Shown: positions 43,301 through 55,143 of the stretch, in pieces | Layout: each line of letters begins with the position of its first letter | Numbering within the stretch: position 1 is the stretch's first letter | NCBI RefSeq assembly: GCF_902806685.2 | Contig: NC_048549.1 | Coordinates: 124,001 to 188,000 of the forward strand | Source of the DNA: Maniola hyperantus | Taxonomy: Eukaryota > Arthropoda > Insecta > Lepidoptera > Nymphalidae | Direction: 5' to 3' | DNA: 64,000 nucleotides | Translations under genes and position numbers: made by a program | Notes under the pieces: model-generated | What the model saw: the letters and a program-made list of their open reading frames with translations, nothing else | Told to the model about the DNA's origin: nothing | Databases searched by the model: none

Positions 43301-46300
43301 GATTCGGCCCATATAACCGAGAGGTTGGTGGGGCCATGGGAGGTGGAGGGTTGTCCCAGTCATAATAAGTTGCTGTAATGCGTGTCAAACAGTGCGGGCA
43401 TTGTTTAAAACATGTTTAAAATATATAAAAAACAACAAAAAAAAATTGTTATTTTTCAACCGGTTTAAATAAGGTCCCGTAGTTATGCCAGTTGCTAAAA
43501 GCTTCGGTGGCCACTATTTACCAAATGATAATTTTTACCGAAAATAATTTCCCTTCCCTTCAACTTCATATTTGAAATCAAAATACCAATTTACCGCAGT
43601 ATCATATTTGTTTTCTATTCATATATTTTATGTTCAGGAAGTAAACAATTTTTTTCGCTTCGTCCGCGTGGATTGAGGTTTTTTGAAATCCCGTGGGCAC
43701 TCTTTGATTTTCCGGGATAAAAATTAGGTCCCGGGATGCAAGCTATCCCGATACCAAATTTCGTCAAAATCGGTGGAATGGATGGGCCGTGAAAAGTTAG
43801 CAGGCAGACCGACAGACAGACTTTCGTATTTATAATATTAGTATGGTTAGTATGGTATGGGTAGTATGGATCAATGGCTGTCACACAGACAGATTGGAGT
43901 GGACGCAACTATAGTTTGATTTCTTTCCCACAGAACCGTAGAAATGGTTAGTTTCCGAGATTAGCGCGAACAGACAAACTCGTTCATAGTAGTAATGCGA
44001 CACAGACCTGCACAATGTTGCACTGGAAGCCCTCCATCTGGTTGAAGGTGTCGGCGATCATCTGTGCTCGCTTGTTGAGGGACTCCAGGACGGCAGTCTT
44101 CTCCTTGAGCCAAAGGGGGTACGACGGCTCACCTTCCTTGGGGGGTTTGGCCTGCAATCGAAAACGAAATATTTTAAGCTATCCAAATCTCGCGTTCTAT
44201 GAGTTTGGATCCTATCGGTGTTAACGCCGACTATCAATATAATAAGCCTTAAGATGATGCTTATAACTTGTATCGGAATAAAAAAAAATATGAATCAAAT
44301 ATCCAGCCATTTGGGATATAAGCAGCAGACATTCTATAAAACTTATATTTGGATTTTTTGTAAATTGTGGCAAAACATGGTCGAAACACTCACAACACAG
44401 TCCACGGCGGCCTGCCCCAGCACAGTGGGGCACAGCATCGCAGAGATACACTTGTACAAGTTGGCCTGCACTGCCGGCTCCATGTTCACCAGCTCCATCC
44501 AGCCTCCTCGCAGCCCACACTCGCCCATGTAGCCTTTGCTCACCGACATGAACGATGCCAGCTCCGTCTGGTTGTACGGTGAACCCATCTCTGTCATGAC
44601 CTGGAATTGTTTTATCAGTTATAATGGTAGTTCGGATGTACATACGACATTATTTGTGATAATGGACGGCAGTCTGTCACATTTCTTTTGTACAGGAAAA
44701 ATGTTGTTTGATACAACAGATTGAATGCATTTGAACCGGATAAATTAAAATACAATAGGAAAAGTTTATGTGAATACTTAACACGTAAAATCTGCCAATT
44801 AAAATAATCACGAAAAGTCTCCAATCATAATATTTGAGAATACAATTAACACAAAAATGTTTGGAACTCCTTGCTATATATTATGGTTAGTTCAATTCAA
44901 TAAGTTTATCTAGTATAGTCAGAGTGAACTAGAGTGCTGAAACTCTCGGTTTGATCCTTAATCGACGATATGTCAAATATTAGGCTGTGGGTGACGTGAA
45001 ATCACAGACAAATAGGCTATTCATAGGCTACCTAGCGTCATACATATGTAGGAACATTTGACGACTGCCAGTGACGTCGAAGCCTGGACTTTGTTACAAG
45101 TTCCCTATAGTAGTATTGGTTACCTTCTTGAAGGAGTAGAACTTGCTGCCCTCGGCGTAGACGTTGTCCTGGTACACTTCGTCCGCGAAGATGAACAGCT
45201 TGTGTTTGTGCGCGAACTTGATGATGCATTCGATGTTGTCGCGCGTCAGCACCTGAAGTTATTACTCATTTATATTGACATGTAACACTTCCAACCCGAA
45301 CCTGAATATAAACTGTTTCAGGAATTTTGGGAATTCCAGCCCCTCACCGGTTCTTTTTAAATTATATTAATTTATTAGACATCGGCCTTCTATTTGGGGG
45401 TTCGGAGGTTCGATTCATCCCTCCAACTTTTTAGAGTTATGTGCGTTTTAAATAAGCAATTGAACATCCTTTGCTTTAACGGTGAAGAAAAACATTGTGA
45501 GGAAACCTGTATGCCTGACAGTTCTCTATAATGTTCTCAAAGGTGTGTGAAGCCTGTCATTCAGAGAGGAGTCGTGGTCAGTAGTGAGCCGGCGATGGGT
45601 TGATGGTGATGACGTGTTAGCTACCTGTCCAGTGGGGTTGCCGGGGTTGATGACGACCAGCGCGCGGACGTTGGCGTTCTTCTGCGCCTCGCTCCTCGCG
45701 CGCTCCAACTCCTCCACGCTCAGGCCCCAGTTGGTGGCCTCGTCTAGGTAGTAGCTCACCAGCTGCAGCCCGTACTCCGCCAGAGAAGCAGAGTACAGCG
45801 GGTACTGGGGGATCGGCACCATCACTCCTGCCAAATGAGAACTCGAATTAATAAGAAAGTGCTCTAGCGGTGCTAACGCACCCGAGCTGCGCTGCCTGCG
45901 GTTCCTATCGCACTACAACCGCAGTAAGCGGCGGCTCGCGTCACTGCTATACCCGTTCGCGTACGAGCAACAACGTCGCAAGATGAGCGACAGTGAAGAG
46001 GGGAAGGGGGAAGCCGACATCCTAGGGGTTGGGACTTTTGAGGATACTTCTAAGAGCATAAGGAACACGCCATGTGCCAAAAATTATAAATACGTTATTT
46101 ATTTTGAGGTCTATCATGCCAGTACACTAAATACTTAACACGATTCGCGTGTATCTTATCAGAGCGCCGTACGCATACTGAAAGCGACGCGCCGCGCCAC
46201 TGGGTATGTCACACTAGCGTCGCTGCACCGTGCGTCGCTGCGATGTGCTTCACAATATTCGCTCCAGCTGCGATGCGCGGTGAAGCGCTCCGCACCTGTT

Positions 46301-49300
46301 CTGGCATCGAATGCGCCAATTTGTAGAAACATATTGTGTTTAAGACTCACCGGATGTCTTGCCGCCTAGATCGTTGCAGAAGAGCTGCAGCACACTCTTG
46401 ATGGCGGAGGAGGCTCCCGCGGAGAGGCACACGTTGTTCCAGTCGGAGGGGTGGCCGTCCCTGCGCTGGATGTACTCCGCCACGTTGCGACGGATCAGCT
46501 CGATGCCGTGCGACGCCGAGTACGAGCCTACTGACCCGCCCCTTTGGATGGAAAGCATATATACTGCTTAAGATACTGGGTAAAGTATTTATATGAAGTG
46601 ACATAAGATACTGGGATCCTTTACGAGATTCCAAGATGGATGTCGTAAAAGGCAAGTCTGTTGGAAAAAGAACATCTAAAAAGTAGCCTATGTCACTCTC
46701 CAGGTATTTATCTGTATCCATACAAAAAATCACGCCGATCCGTTGCGGCGTGATTGAAGGACACACCAACTAACAAACACACTTTCGCGTTTATAATATG
46801 GATAGTGATTGATACGTAATAGCAAATTTTCTCCAACTATCCTTCGAAGTCAGCGCTTCCCGTTACAAAGTCGCTATTCTAGCACCTTGGGACCCCAGCG
46901 TCTATCGCTTTTTCGAACTATGCCACCCTGAAATCTGCCTGAAACATACCCTGCCTATTGCCACTTCAGCTTAGCAACCCGTTTAGCTATATCGATTATT
47001 CTGGTTCTCCTACGGATCTCCTTGTGGCGGTCGATCAAATAATCACGCAAGACAAAAGCCAAGAAGGAAGCAATTCACAAGTAGCCTGATAGATGGCACC
47101 ATGTGTATGATGAACAATATGAAACTAGATGGCGCAACTTGATCGATAACGTTTCATGACGTAGTCCCGAACAAATGTACCGCCGACAGTACTCGCACTA
47201 ACGGAGTTTTCTAAAATCTGCACTATATATAGAAGTTTCAAGGTACAACAGTCGGCCCAGCTGGCGCTACCGAGCACAACCAACCGCTCGGTACGGTCGC
47301 GCCTACACACCGCCGCGCTCCCGTACATCCTCATTCCTGATTTGATTGGCTCCTTAGTGATGACGGTGGTCGCCACTTACCCGCAAGCATTAAGAATGTC
47401 CTTGGCCCGTTGTTTGACGTCAGCGGGGAAGTCACCCTTGTCAATCAGCTCGGGTAAGGAGACACACGCCAGAACCTGTCCAAAACGCAAAACTGTATTT
47501 TTAATTTTGCGAACAAACCCACTCTTGGTAAAGCTCATGAGAACCTCGGATCACATTTTGACCTTGATAATGGTACTGACTCTGATGGCAACAAAATCTA
47601 TTGTTGTTTTATGAAGCTTTCCTTTAACTCTGCTTGTGTGAGCTCAATATAACATAGAGAAGCAGGAACTGGTTCATTGACTCATTCACATGACACAACT
47701 GAACCACATACATCACTATTATCTTAGATACCATTATTTTACGATTTGACATAAGCTATGCATGGCATTTGGCATGTCAAAACATGTTGTTATAGTCCCT
47801 AAAAACGAACTCCTCACGCACCATTTTAACTGTATGGGTCAACTGTCACGTCAAAAGTACGGTTCACCTTTAAAATGAGGACAAAAAACATGACTTCTTT
47901 AAAAAAAAAAAATTGACATGAAATATGACACAAAAAGTTAAAATGGCGCGTGAGGAGTTAAATGTTACGCGTTATACTTGTAAACATGACAGGTAACCTT
48001 CCTCACCTGTCTAATGAATGTGATGGGCTTTTGCCCCATGGCGTGCGCGTCTCCGATGTTCGCCCGGATCACCTTCTTGAAGGGCTTCTGTGCTCCCTGT
48101 GGAGGCAACAACATCCCGTGTTAGACACAGACCGCATGTAACTTCTTAAAAAAAAACATCACATCAAAAAAAACTTCTTAAATATACAGATTGTAACCAG
48201 AACCACTAGCAAAAACTTAGCATTATTGTTATACTACCTAAACACAATCCAATATCAGTAAACATTTGCCTCATTTTGTAGTTTTAGTGATTCAGCATTT
48301 TTCAAACCAGCAATGTATATCGTGCTAAACTCGGGTCAATGCACCGCCTACGATGCGGCATTGACTCCGAGTGTCCTACTTACGCAACGTTCGTTGACCT
48401 CTAGCGTCAGTCAGATGTTTTATTTGCAATATATCGTGAACTTTTGTAAAATATAGGATTTTTACTATTTTTTTCGCGTTTTATTTTTGTGGTATTCTAT
48501 TAGTAATAATCATCAGTTCTGGTTACACCCTGTAAATACCCGATTCAACCGATTTTTATGAAATTTGGTAAAAAGGTAGCTTACAAAAGAATAAAATTAA
48601 AGAATTCCCACGGGATTTTAAAAATGACGTAGTGGCGGGCATCGTCTAGTGGAGAGGTAGATAAATCGATACGGTTTTAGATCTTAGAACACAAACAATA
48701 GAATAGGCGTAATACATACGAGAAGCGCTAATGTTGTGATGTTTAGCGAATCCTTCGTTACCGATGTAACCTGCGGTCGACCTTGAGCAAGCCACCCCAT
48801 GGGGTTGCTGGTAGGGTGGTAGGGTGGTAATTACCCACCCTTTGCCGCATCAGGGCCTCTGCCTTTCTCTTTCTCAACATCGATACCCATTTTATTTGCA
48901 TCTACGTATAAAAAAATCGGATCGTCTAATCTATAATTTAAAAAACCCGGCCAAGTCCGAGTCAGACTCGCGCACCTAGGGTTCCGTACTCGAGCATTTT
49001 TTTTGACATTTTGCGCGATAAATTAAACGTATAAAAATAAATAAAAAATATGTTTTGGAATGTACAGGTAAAACCCTTTCATATGATACCCCACTTGGTA
49101 TAGTTATGTTACTTAGAAAATTGAAAATACTAATTATTTGTGCATGAACACGTCATTTTAATTTTTAGGGTTCGTCCCTCAACGGAAAAACGGAAAGACA
49201 GACAACGAAGTCATCCTATAAGGGTTCTTTTTTCCTTTTGAGATACGGAACTCTAAAAATAAGATGCATATTCAATCCTAACTTCCTAATCCTAATTTAT

Positions 49301-52300
49301 TTCGTGCAATTAGGCCGTTTTGTTCGCTAGCTCTTCATATTATGATAATTTATATCGTTGGTTACATAAGACAAGTTACAAGTATTGTATCATCGATCAA
49401 TATCAGCTGCACTGTAACTATCGCTATCGCTATCGCTATCGCTATCGGCCAAGTTCGTTACAAGTCCGACGGTACGTGCCACTGTTATGTTATCACGACA
49501 ACGAACGGCAATTGAGCAATTGATGTGAATTTCCTCAAAGCACCGCTAATCGAGCTATCATGGCCTGTTATGAAGATATTCATTGACTGATAATTGTCAT
49601 TTTATACGTTAGAAGCTCTAAATGAACATCAGTGAATAACAATATTCCGTACGCAGTACGTATATAATTGTATCTACTTGTAGTTACGCTTTACGTCATA
49701 TAAATAAATGACTAATTAACATAAATTAGTTCCACTGACGCTTCTTACTCTATTCAAGGATATTTTTTGTTGAGGAATCGTTTATCTTAGTGTAACTACT
49801 AGTTAAGCATTTCGCGTATTTAACTAACTGAGAACTAAATTAACTGTGAATTTACACAATAATTATAATATAGTAGGTAATTTCTTAGGAAAACTTCGTC
49901 CGCGTGGAGTAGGTACATAAATTTCCGAACTCCATTTAACCCACTAAGGCCTAAGGGGTGGAATTTCGATAAATTCTTTCTTGGTGGATAGTGGATACCT
50001 ACTCTTTACAAAGAACACATCCTCCAAATTTCATGTCTCTAGGACCAGCAGTTTAGGCTGTGCGTTTATATATTATATGTCAGTCAGTCAGTCAGTCAGT
50101 CAGTCAGTCAGTCAGTCAGGACTTTATATTGTAGTGTTAACTGAAGTATTAGGTCTAGCATTTGTGACCTATTTTATGTGATTTAAAATTTTTGATTGCA
50201 ACTTTGCACGCAAAAGCTATTTATTCTATGCGGTAGAAAAACATAGGAAGGTAAACCGATATATTTAAAAGGGTTCCGTAGTCACCCGAAGGATGCGAAC
50301 GGGATCCTATACTCTAAAGTCCGTCCGTCCGTTTGTCTGTTTGTCAGCGGGTTGTATCTCATGAACTGTGATAAGTAGAGTGTCCTTCGTGTGCGACTCG
50401 CACTTGACCAGTTTTTGTACGATTATGAATCTATCGTATGAACAATACGTAAACCCACACGGACGAAGTCGCGGACATCATACTACCTAAGTCAATAGCT
50501 AAGTAGATAGAGTTGAGATCATATTATTCTGAGAGCTGTTATCAGTATATGACTTGATGTTATCGAGTTCGTAAACACACTATTATATTCAACTTTAATT
50601 TAATCTTGTTTTGCTTTATCTAACTACACATTTCCTCAGTTTCCTAGATTTTTCCGGTGTAGATCAGATCTTAACGGTGTAAAGCTGTAAGCTAACGATA
50701 AGTTGGTGTAAACATCGTTTCTGAGATGATTCGTTCGTTCAATACAACCAAATGATTGATTGCAACATTGTAGAAGAACAGCGAGACGAGAGTTTGCCAA
50801 TGACATCATTGACCTTTGGAAAATTTCGCCAACTCCACCGACCTTGGGGATTTGCATCGATACCGTAAAATTAACGTGATGACAACGCGGTAAAAATACC
50901 GTCTTCAATGGGGACGTGTCATATTATTTATCTACCTACTCTATATGCTACACTAGATGATGCCCGCGACTTCGTCTGCATGGAAATGTTTAAAAAACCA
51001 GCTATGTACGAGTCTGACTCGCGCACTGTATTACAGTCGTATTTTTTCGACATTTTGCACGATAAATCAAAAACTGCTATGCATAAAAATAAATAAAAAT
51101 CTGTTTTAGTATGTACAGGTAAAGCCCTTTCATATTATGATACCCCACCCTAGTATAGTAATCTTACTTTAAAAGTTGAAAATACTTACTAATTATTTGT
51201 TCATGAACACAATTTAATTTTTTTTTTGTGATGCAACCACAAATTCACGGTTTATAGATTTTTCCTCTCATGTCTGCTATAAGACCTTTACCTATCTGCC
51301 AAATTTCATGATTCTAGGTCAACGGGATCACGGGATGTACACTTTAGGTTTTTTGACAAGCACGACAAACAGGCAACGAAGCGAAGTGATCCATAAAGGT
51401 TTCATTTTTCCTTTTGAGATGCAGAACCCTAAAAATGCCACAGGGACCATGGATTTATGCAAGATAAAAAGTTTACCTATGTTTACATTCCAAATTTGAG
51501 CCAAATCTGTTCAATAGTTTTTACCCGACTACGGCATAGCCAGAAGGAAGGAGGGTTATGATTTTAGCAGTCTAACTCTATGTACCTACATGTATATAAT
51601 ATACATAATACATGTATATAATAATTATGTTTTCGCGTGAAAGAGTAACAAAACTACCGACTTTCGCCTTTATAATATTCATGCGATGTTGTGATTCAGT
51701 GACGATTCGAAAGCAAGTTTATTTGAATAAAAAAAATATCTATTTCTGTTTCTATAAGTACCGACTGTGCGTTGTAACCCACTAAACTCAGATGATAACA
51801 ATTCGGTCTACGTTATCAACTTATCAGTGACATGAAATGTAATTATTTCATGTATTGCAACCTGTGCTACTTATGATACCAGTAGTTATTGCCCGCGACT
51901 TTATTGGCGTGGACTGCACATTCAAACCCCCATTCTATTCCCTTAACGGTTGAATTTACGAAAATCCTTTCTTAGAGGATCTCTACGTCATAATAGCTAT
52001 CTGCATGCCAAATTTCAGCCCGATCTGTCCAGTAGTTTGAGCTGTGCGTTGATAGATCAGTCAGCCAGTCATACAGACCTTTTCGTTTTACATATTTCGA
52101 TATTATTGTCGACAGGCCTATAAAATCTTTCCAAACGAAACAACCAAACTAAATGAATACAAAATCCATCACATTCGCCCCCCGGGCCCCGGGCTCCGGG
52201 CCCCGCCTGCAGCGGTGCACAATAGCGGTGTACCTAACACGCTATTTGTAGTTTTCAAGTCATTTGAGCAAAGCTATTTGTAACAGAGTACTATTATTGG

Positions 52301-55143
52301 AACTAACATCGTGTTTGCAAGCAGTTGCAAGGTAACAAGTTTACTGAATTATACCTACCTACCTGATACCTATTTACTTCTAGTACCTAAGCTCTGACAG
52401 CCTAGTGGTTAGGACGTCCGCTTTCTAGTCGGAGGTTTGGGGTTCGATCCCGGGCACCTCTACCTTTTCGGAGTTATGTGCGTTTTAAGTAATTAAATAT
52501 CACTTGCTTTAACGGTTAACGAAAACATCGTGAGGAAACCTGCATGCCTTAGAGTTCTCCATAATGTTCTCAAAGGTGTGTCAAGTCTACCAATCCGCAC
52601 ATGGCCAGCGTGGTAGACTATGGCCAAACCTTTCTCACTCTGACTGGTTATGTCAGGTGCTTGGTACAGCACAATATTATTTTAGCACAATAGTAAACAG
52701 ACATGATCAACATATTGCTATGTTGGCAGTTACTATATGCAGCTATGATTAACCAAGTGTTAATTGGAAGAGGAAATGAAGTGTGTGGTAATTTACTCTA
52801 GTAGGTAATTTTTTTTTTTAAATAGATATAGCGAGCAAACGAGCAGGCGGGTCACCTGATGTTAAGTGATTACCGCCGCCCATGAACATTTGCAGCACCA
52901 GAGGAGCCGCCGATGCGTTGCCGGCCTTTTAGGAATTTGTTGGTCCCGCGCCCCTTGAATAACCCCATGTTATAATCTAGTGGGAATACATGTACATGAG
53001 CAATACGAGTAATAATGAGTTTGTTGTGGGCTCTTCTCAGACTTGGGCGCGTTTGGAACCCTCGTTGCTTTAGTTTTAAGATCGCGTAATAATTATCACC
53101 ACTATATCTTACAAATACAACAACTAACTGACTATCAAAAAGAGTAATTTATTATTTGAATTTTAAATATACCATTGTACAGTCAAATGCAAATCTACAC
53201 TAATATTGTAAAGAGGTACTTAAACTTTGTACAGTACACGGCGGAAAGTAATGTACATCAACCTTTAGAACGAGATAGCAGATTTGTAGAGCATTGTCTC
53301 TGTTGTTGAGAACGACAAAACGTCATATTGGTATGATTGACAAGGACAATGCCCTACAAAGCCGAAATGTCATTCTACAGGCTGATGTACGTTACTTTCT
53401 GCCGTGTAATGTAGGAGATAATCTCTGAAACTATTGATCCAATTTCATAAATCCTTTTACTGATAATGAATGAATGAATGAATGAATTATTTATTCATAA
53501 ATAATAGTATATCCCCAAGTCACAGGCTTAAACTGCTTAGTAACTAAACAAACTCAATGAAATCATTAGTTTTATTTAGCTTACTTTATTGAGTTTTAGT
53601 CTTGTGGAAGGTTTTGACCATATTATTAATTATCAGCCTAGCAGCAAACTCATATCACCATTTAGTATTCTGATTTGAGGCTGCCTAGCTACCAATTTAT
53701 AGTACGCTGCAGAAAATAATGTACGTCAGCCTTTAGAAGGAGATAGGGGATTTGTAGAGCATTGTCTCTGTTGTTGAGACAGACAAAACGTCATATAAGG
53801 TATGAGTGATTGATGTACATTTACTGTATGTATCTAATATGGAATAGGGTTATTGTTATATATAAGCACCAGACAAGATTGCTGTCAAGGGCTAGCTTAT
53901 AGGAAAACCAGCCGAACTGAATATCTCTGCCTTTTTGAATTTGGTTATAAAGAGAGTTTTTCATCAATCTAAATATATAAAAGGAAACGGTGACTGACTG
54001 ACTGACTGATCTATCAACACACAGCTCAAACTACTGGACAGATTGGGCTCAAACTTGGCATGCAGATAGCTATTGTAGCGTAGACAACTAGATTTTTGAA
54101 AATTTAATCCTAACAAGGTAAAATAGGGGTTTGAAATTTTTGTAGTCCACGCGGACAAAGTCAGGGGCATAAGCTAGTATACTTATATATGGCATAAGAT
54201 ACAGTTATATTAGGTATATTAAGATAAACTGTTATGGCCACAGGCCAGTATTTCATTCAGTAACTCTGTGTAAATATTTACCCCGTATGTAACCTGTCAA
54301 ATATTGCTTTCTAGATCAATAAGCTGATTGAAGTTAAGTTCCAAGAACATGACAGGATCTGATACAATAAAGAATCCTGATACATTATCTGTTTGTTTAT
54401 CTGTCTGATACTCAAAATACATCATTATTAAGCTATAGATCACCCAATTCACTAATTTAAAATCAGACAAAACCGTTTTTATTTTATTCAAATAATCAAT
54501 AAGTAGGTACTGAAAATGCTTAGCAGGGCCATTATACTATTTTTATCAAGTCTTTTAATAGTTATCTTTCATAATATTATTATGTTGAGACATAATATGT
54601 TACAAATAGATCCCAGACTGTCTCAGACAATAATCATAATCATAATCATTTATTTATTTTGCTCAGATATGGTAGGTACATGTATATTATTTACATGGGG
54701 TCCTAAAAATTAGGTATTCAACTAATCAGTCACATATCCTGCCAAGCATGGACACGTAATTAAAATTATTGTGAACAAATTACGTTTGTCCGCAATAATG
54801 TTAATTACGTGATCCTTTTATTGACTTAACTCGTGTGCAAAACAATTGTTTTAATTTTACTTTCACTGAGGAAGTAATCCGCAACAAGTTCATGATTTCG
54901 ACTAACCTTTTCCAGCTCCTTCATAATTTCCGTCGCCCGGATGACCAGAGGCCCGCGGACCGCATATTCCAGCTTTATGATGTTCGGGTTGATGTTGTCC
55001 ACCGTCAGTGCCTTCGACATGGTTCTTACGCTGGTGAAAATGTTCCGAGACAGTACTAACTCTACCGAATCCACTGGCTTCCCCGCGCCGGTTGCAAGTC
55101 GACTGGCGGCGGCGCGGGTTATCATCATTTTCAAGGATGACAT
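37311..55143 (-). CDS. Alat: Alanine aminotransferase, mitochondrial type, 10 exons, 519 aa basic form
   Basis: Exons (gene order) 54907-55143, 48007-48096, 47381-47475, 46351-46541, 45625-45827, 45124-45252, 44394-44600, 44008-44151, 42647-42761 and 37311-37459. GT/AG borders and phases match the paralogue, and exon lengths agree except for exons 1, 3 and 6. An in-frame TGA stands 12 nt before the ATG. Residues 1 to about 45 are rich in Arg/Ser/Ala with almost no acidic residues, a mitochondrial presequence. Core motifs: YAVRGPL, RANIGD, IPQYPLYS, NPGNPTGQ, ADEVYQDN, SVSKGYMGECGLRGG (PLP lysine K337), VPGSGFGQ and HFRTTIL. It should run alanine-glutamate transamination in the matrix. Exon 9 is odd: its 3' part is repeated 42 times, and the coordinates given use the first donor, which gives the same 115-nt exon as in the paralogue. 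Use of the last donor would give a 4420-nt exon and a protein of 1954 residues in the same frame. Confidence 0.92.
37485..37680 (-). mobile_element. tRNA-SINE body fragment (family S)
   Basis: 'ccatcgctggcccactactc' through 'ccgttaaagcaagtgatat', 25 bp upstream (gene sense) of Alat exon 10 and so close to its acceptor. Confidence 0.6.
37820..38025. mobile_element. MITE with CGTGTCGTGACGCG motifs
   Basis: Inverted ends around 'cttaggcggaa' (left) and 'tttccgctaag' (right). Inside, CGTGTCGTGACGCG-like words recur four times in both orientations, giving a strongly self-complementary segment. Confidence 0.55.
38100..38145 (-). repeat. tRNA-like fragment
   Basis: On the minus strand CCGGGTTCGATTCCCGG forms a perfect T arm with a B box. 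No acceptor or anticodon arms are recognisable, so it is a tRNA or SINE remnant. Confidence 0.5.
38179..38334. mobile_element. Tc1/mariner-like MITE, family D, at the array edge
   Basis: Right end CTTTCTGCCGCGTACTG followed by TA (38335-38336), then GTTAC, which is the complement of the exon 9 splice donor GTAAC. The left end is eroded (TACAGCAGAAAG). In gene sense the MITE begins at intron position +8. Its terminal 8 bases recur in all repeat units. Confidence 0.8.
38342..42733 (-). repeat. 42-copy, 105-bp tandem repeat of Alat exon 9
   Basis: The unit start CTGTCTCCTCCAGCAG recurs every 105 bp from 38342 to 42647, giving 42 copies. In gene sense a unit is the last 87 nt of exon 9, the donor GTAACTA, 8 nt of the MITE (CAGTACGC) and a 3-nt filler TAG. 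In the Alat frame a unit reads LPQKAIDAAKKAGQLP, then DVYYASRLLEETG, then the linker NYSTLD. The whole is open in that frame, with no stop or indel. Copies differ at few sites: Lys/Asn (AAG/AAC), Ile/Ser, one Arg to Gln, one Arg to Pro, and a silent Ala codon change. The outermost copies keep the ancestral junctions: to the 5' part of exon 9 at 42734 and to the intact MITE at 38334. Copy number could be misassembled. Confidence 0.95.
42866..43445 (+). pseudogene. 3' end of a non-LTR retrotransposon (R1/jockey-like)
   Basis: A 100-codon open stretch contains CECGFGDEDRHHVLWECP, the C-terminal CCHC-type finger of LINE reverse-transcriptase proteins (C-x-C..H-x4-C). About 250 bp of GC-rich 3' UTR and a poly(A) tail at 43425-43445 follow. 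It is 5'-truncated. It lies in intron 8, about 100 bp upstream (gene sense) of Alat exon 9 and its array. A 15-bp AGTCATAATAAGTTG occurs both at about 42839 and 43358. Confidence 0.65.
43645..43855 (-). repeat. Interspersed repeat related to family C
   Basis: 'cgcttcgtccgcgtggattg' and 'aatcggtggaatggatggg', a variant sharing the 'gggataaaaa' portion. In Alat intron 8. Confidence 0.55.
44895..45095. repeat. Repeat O, inverted copy
   Basis: 'gtcagagtgaactagagtgc' through 'gactgccagtgacgtcgaag'. Complementary in layout to 36775-36915. Confidence 0.5.
45375..45610 (+). mobile_element. tRNA-SINE (family S), partial head
   Basis: B-box remnant 'ggaggttcgattcatccc', then 'gtgaggaaacctgtatgcc', ending at 'gagccggcgatgggttgatg', 15 bp from Alat exon 5. 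Confidence 0.7.
45839..46138 (+). other. Anonymous coding-like fragment in Alat intron 4
   Basis: About 99 codons are open between a TGA at 45836 and the TAA at 46136-46138, antisense to Alat. The first two thirds (RCLRFLSHYNRSKRR, LLYPFAYEQQRRK, SDSEEGKGEAD) look like real protein: varied, basic then acidic, GC-richer than the surroundings. The end is AT-rich. There is no convincing start or splice pair. It could be an exon of an unseen gene, a retrocopy or a transposon piece. I do not recognise the family. Confidence 0.3.
46675..46800. repeat. Interspersed repeat, family C
   Basis: 'aaaagtagcctatgtcactc' through 'acaaacacactttcgcg', in Alat intron 3. Confidence 0.7.
46846..46935 (-). mobile_element. 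RTE-like LINE fragment
   Basis: 'ctagcaccttgggacccc' and 'cgtctatcgctttttcgaac' match, inverted, the start of the LINE piece at 5250. Confidence 0.55.
47121..47332. repeat. Repeat H (TATA-containing), second copy
   Basis: 'gaaactagatggcgcaac', then CTATATATAGAAGTTTCAAG and 'gctggcgctaccgagcac'. It ends 48 bp from exon 3 of the mitochondrial Alat. Confidence 0.6.
48945..49260 (-). repeat. Interspersed repeat, family B
   Basis: Reverse copy from 'aacccggccaagtccgagtc' to 'gatacggaactctaaaaa', in Alat intron 1. Confidence 0.7.
49419..49447. repeat. (CTATCG)n microsatellite
   Basis: About five hexamer units in tandem. Confidence 0.85.
49890..50120. repeat. Family A repeat with (GTCA)n expansion
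   Basis: 'acttcgtccgcgtggagtag' through a (GTCA)n run of about ten units at 50081-50118. Confidence 0.7.
50990..51435 (-). repeat. Interspersed repeat, family B
   Basis: Reverse copy: 'tacgagtctgactcgcgc' through 'gagatgcagaaccctaaaaa'. Confidence 0.7.
51890..52090. repeat. Interspersed repeat, family A
   Basis: 'tattgcccgcgactttattg' through 'tgatagatcagtcagccagt'. Confidence 0.7.
52385..52650 (+). mobile_element. Full tRNA-derived SINE, family S
   Basis: A box 'agcctagtggttaggacg', B box GGTTCGATCCCGGGCA, body to 'gactatggccaaaccttt'. In intron 1 of the mitochondrial Alat. Confidence 0.8.
52805..52985. repeat. Interspersed repeat ('gcgggtcacctgatg' type)
   Basis: 'gcgagcaaacgagcaggcgg', 'ttaccgccgcccatgaacat' and 'gaggagccgccgatgcgttg'. 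I know it as frequent in Lepidoptera. It is non-coding and its class is not certain. Confidence 0.6.
53232..53411. mobile_element. Tc1/mariner-like MITE, family D
   Basis: CAGTACACGGCGGAAAGTAA at the left after TA, with the complement at the right. More diverged than the copy at 36607. Confidence 0.7.
53700..53830. mobile_element. Tc1/mariner-like MITE, family D, partial
   Basis: 'tagtacgctgcagaaaataa' and 'gtcatataaggtatgagtga'. The right end is missing. Confidence 0.6.
53970..54180. repeat. Interspersed repeat, family A
   Basis: 'aggaaacggtgactgactg' through 'gtcaggggcataagctagta'. Confidence 0.75.
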
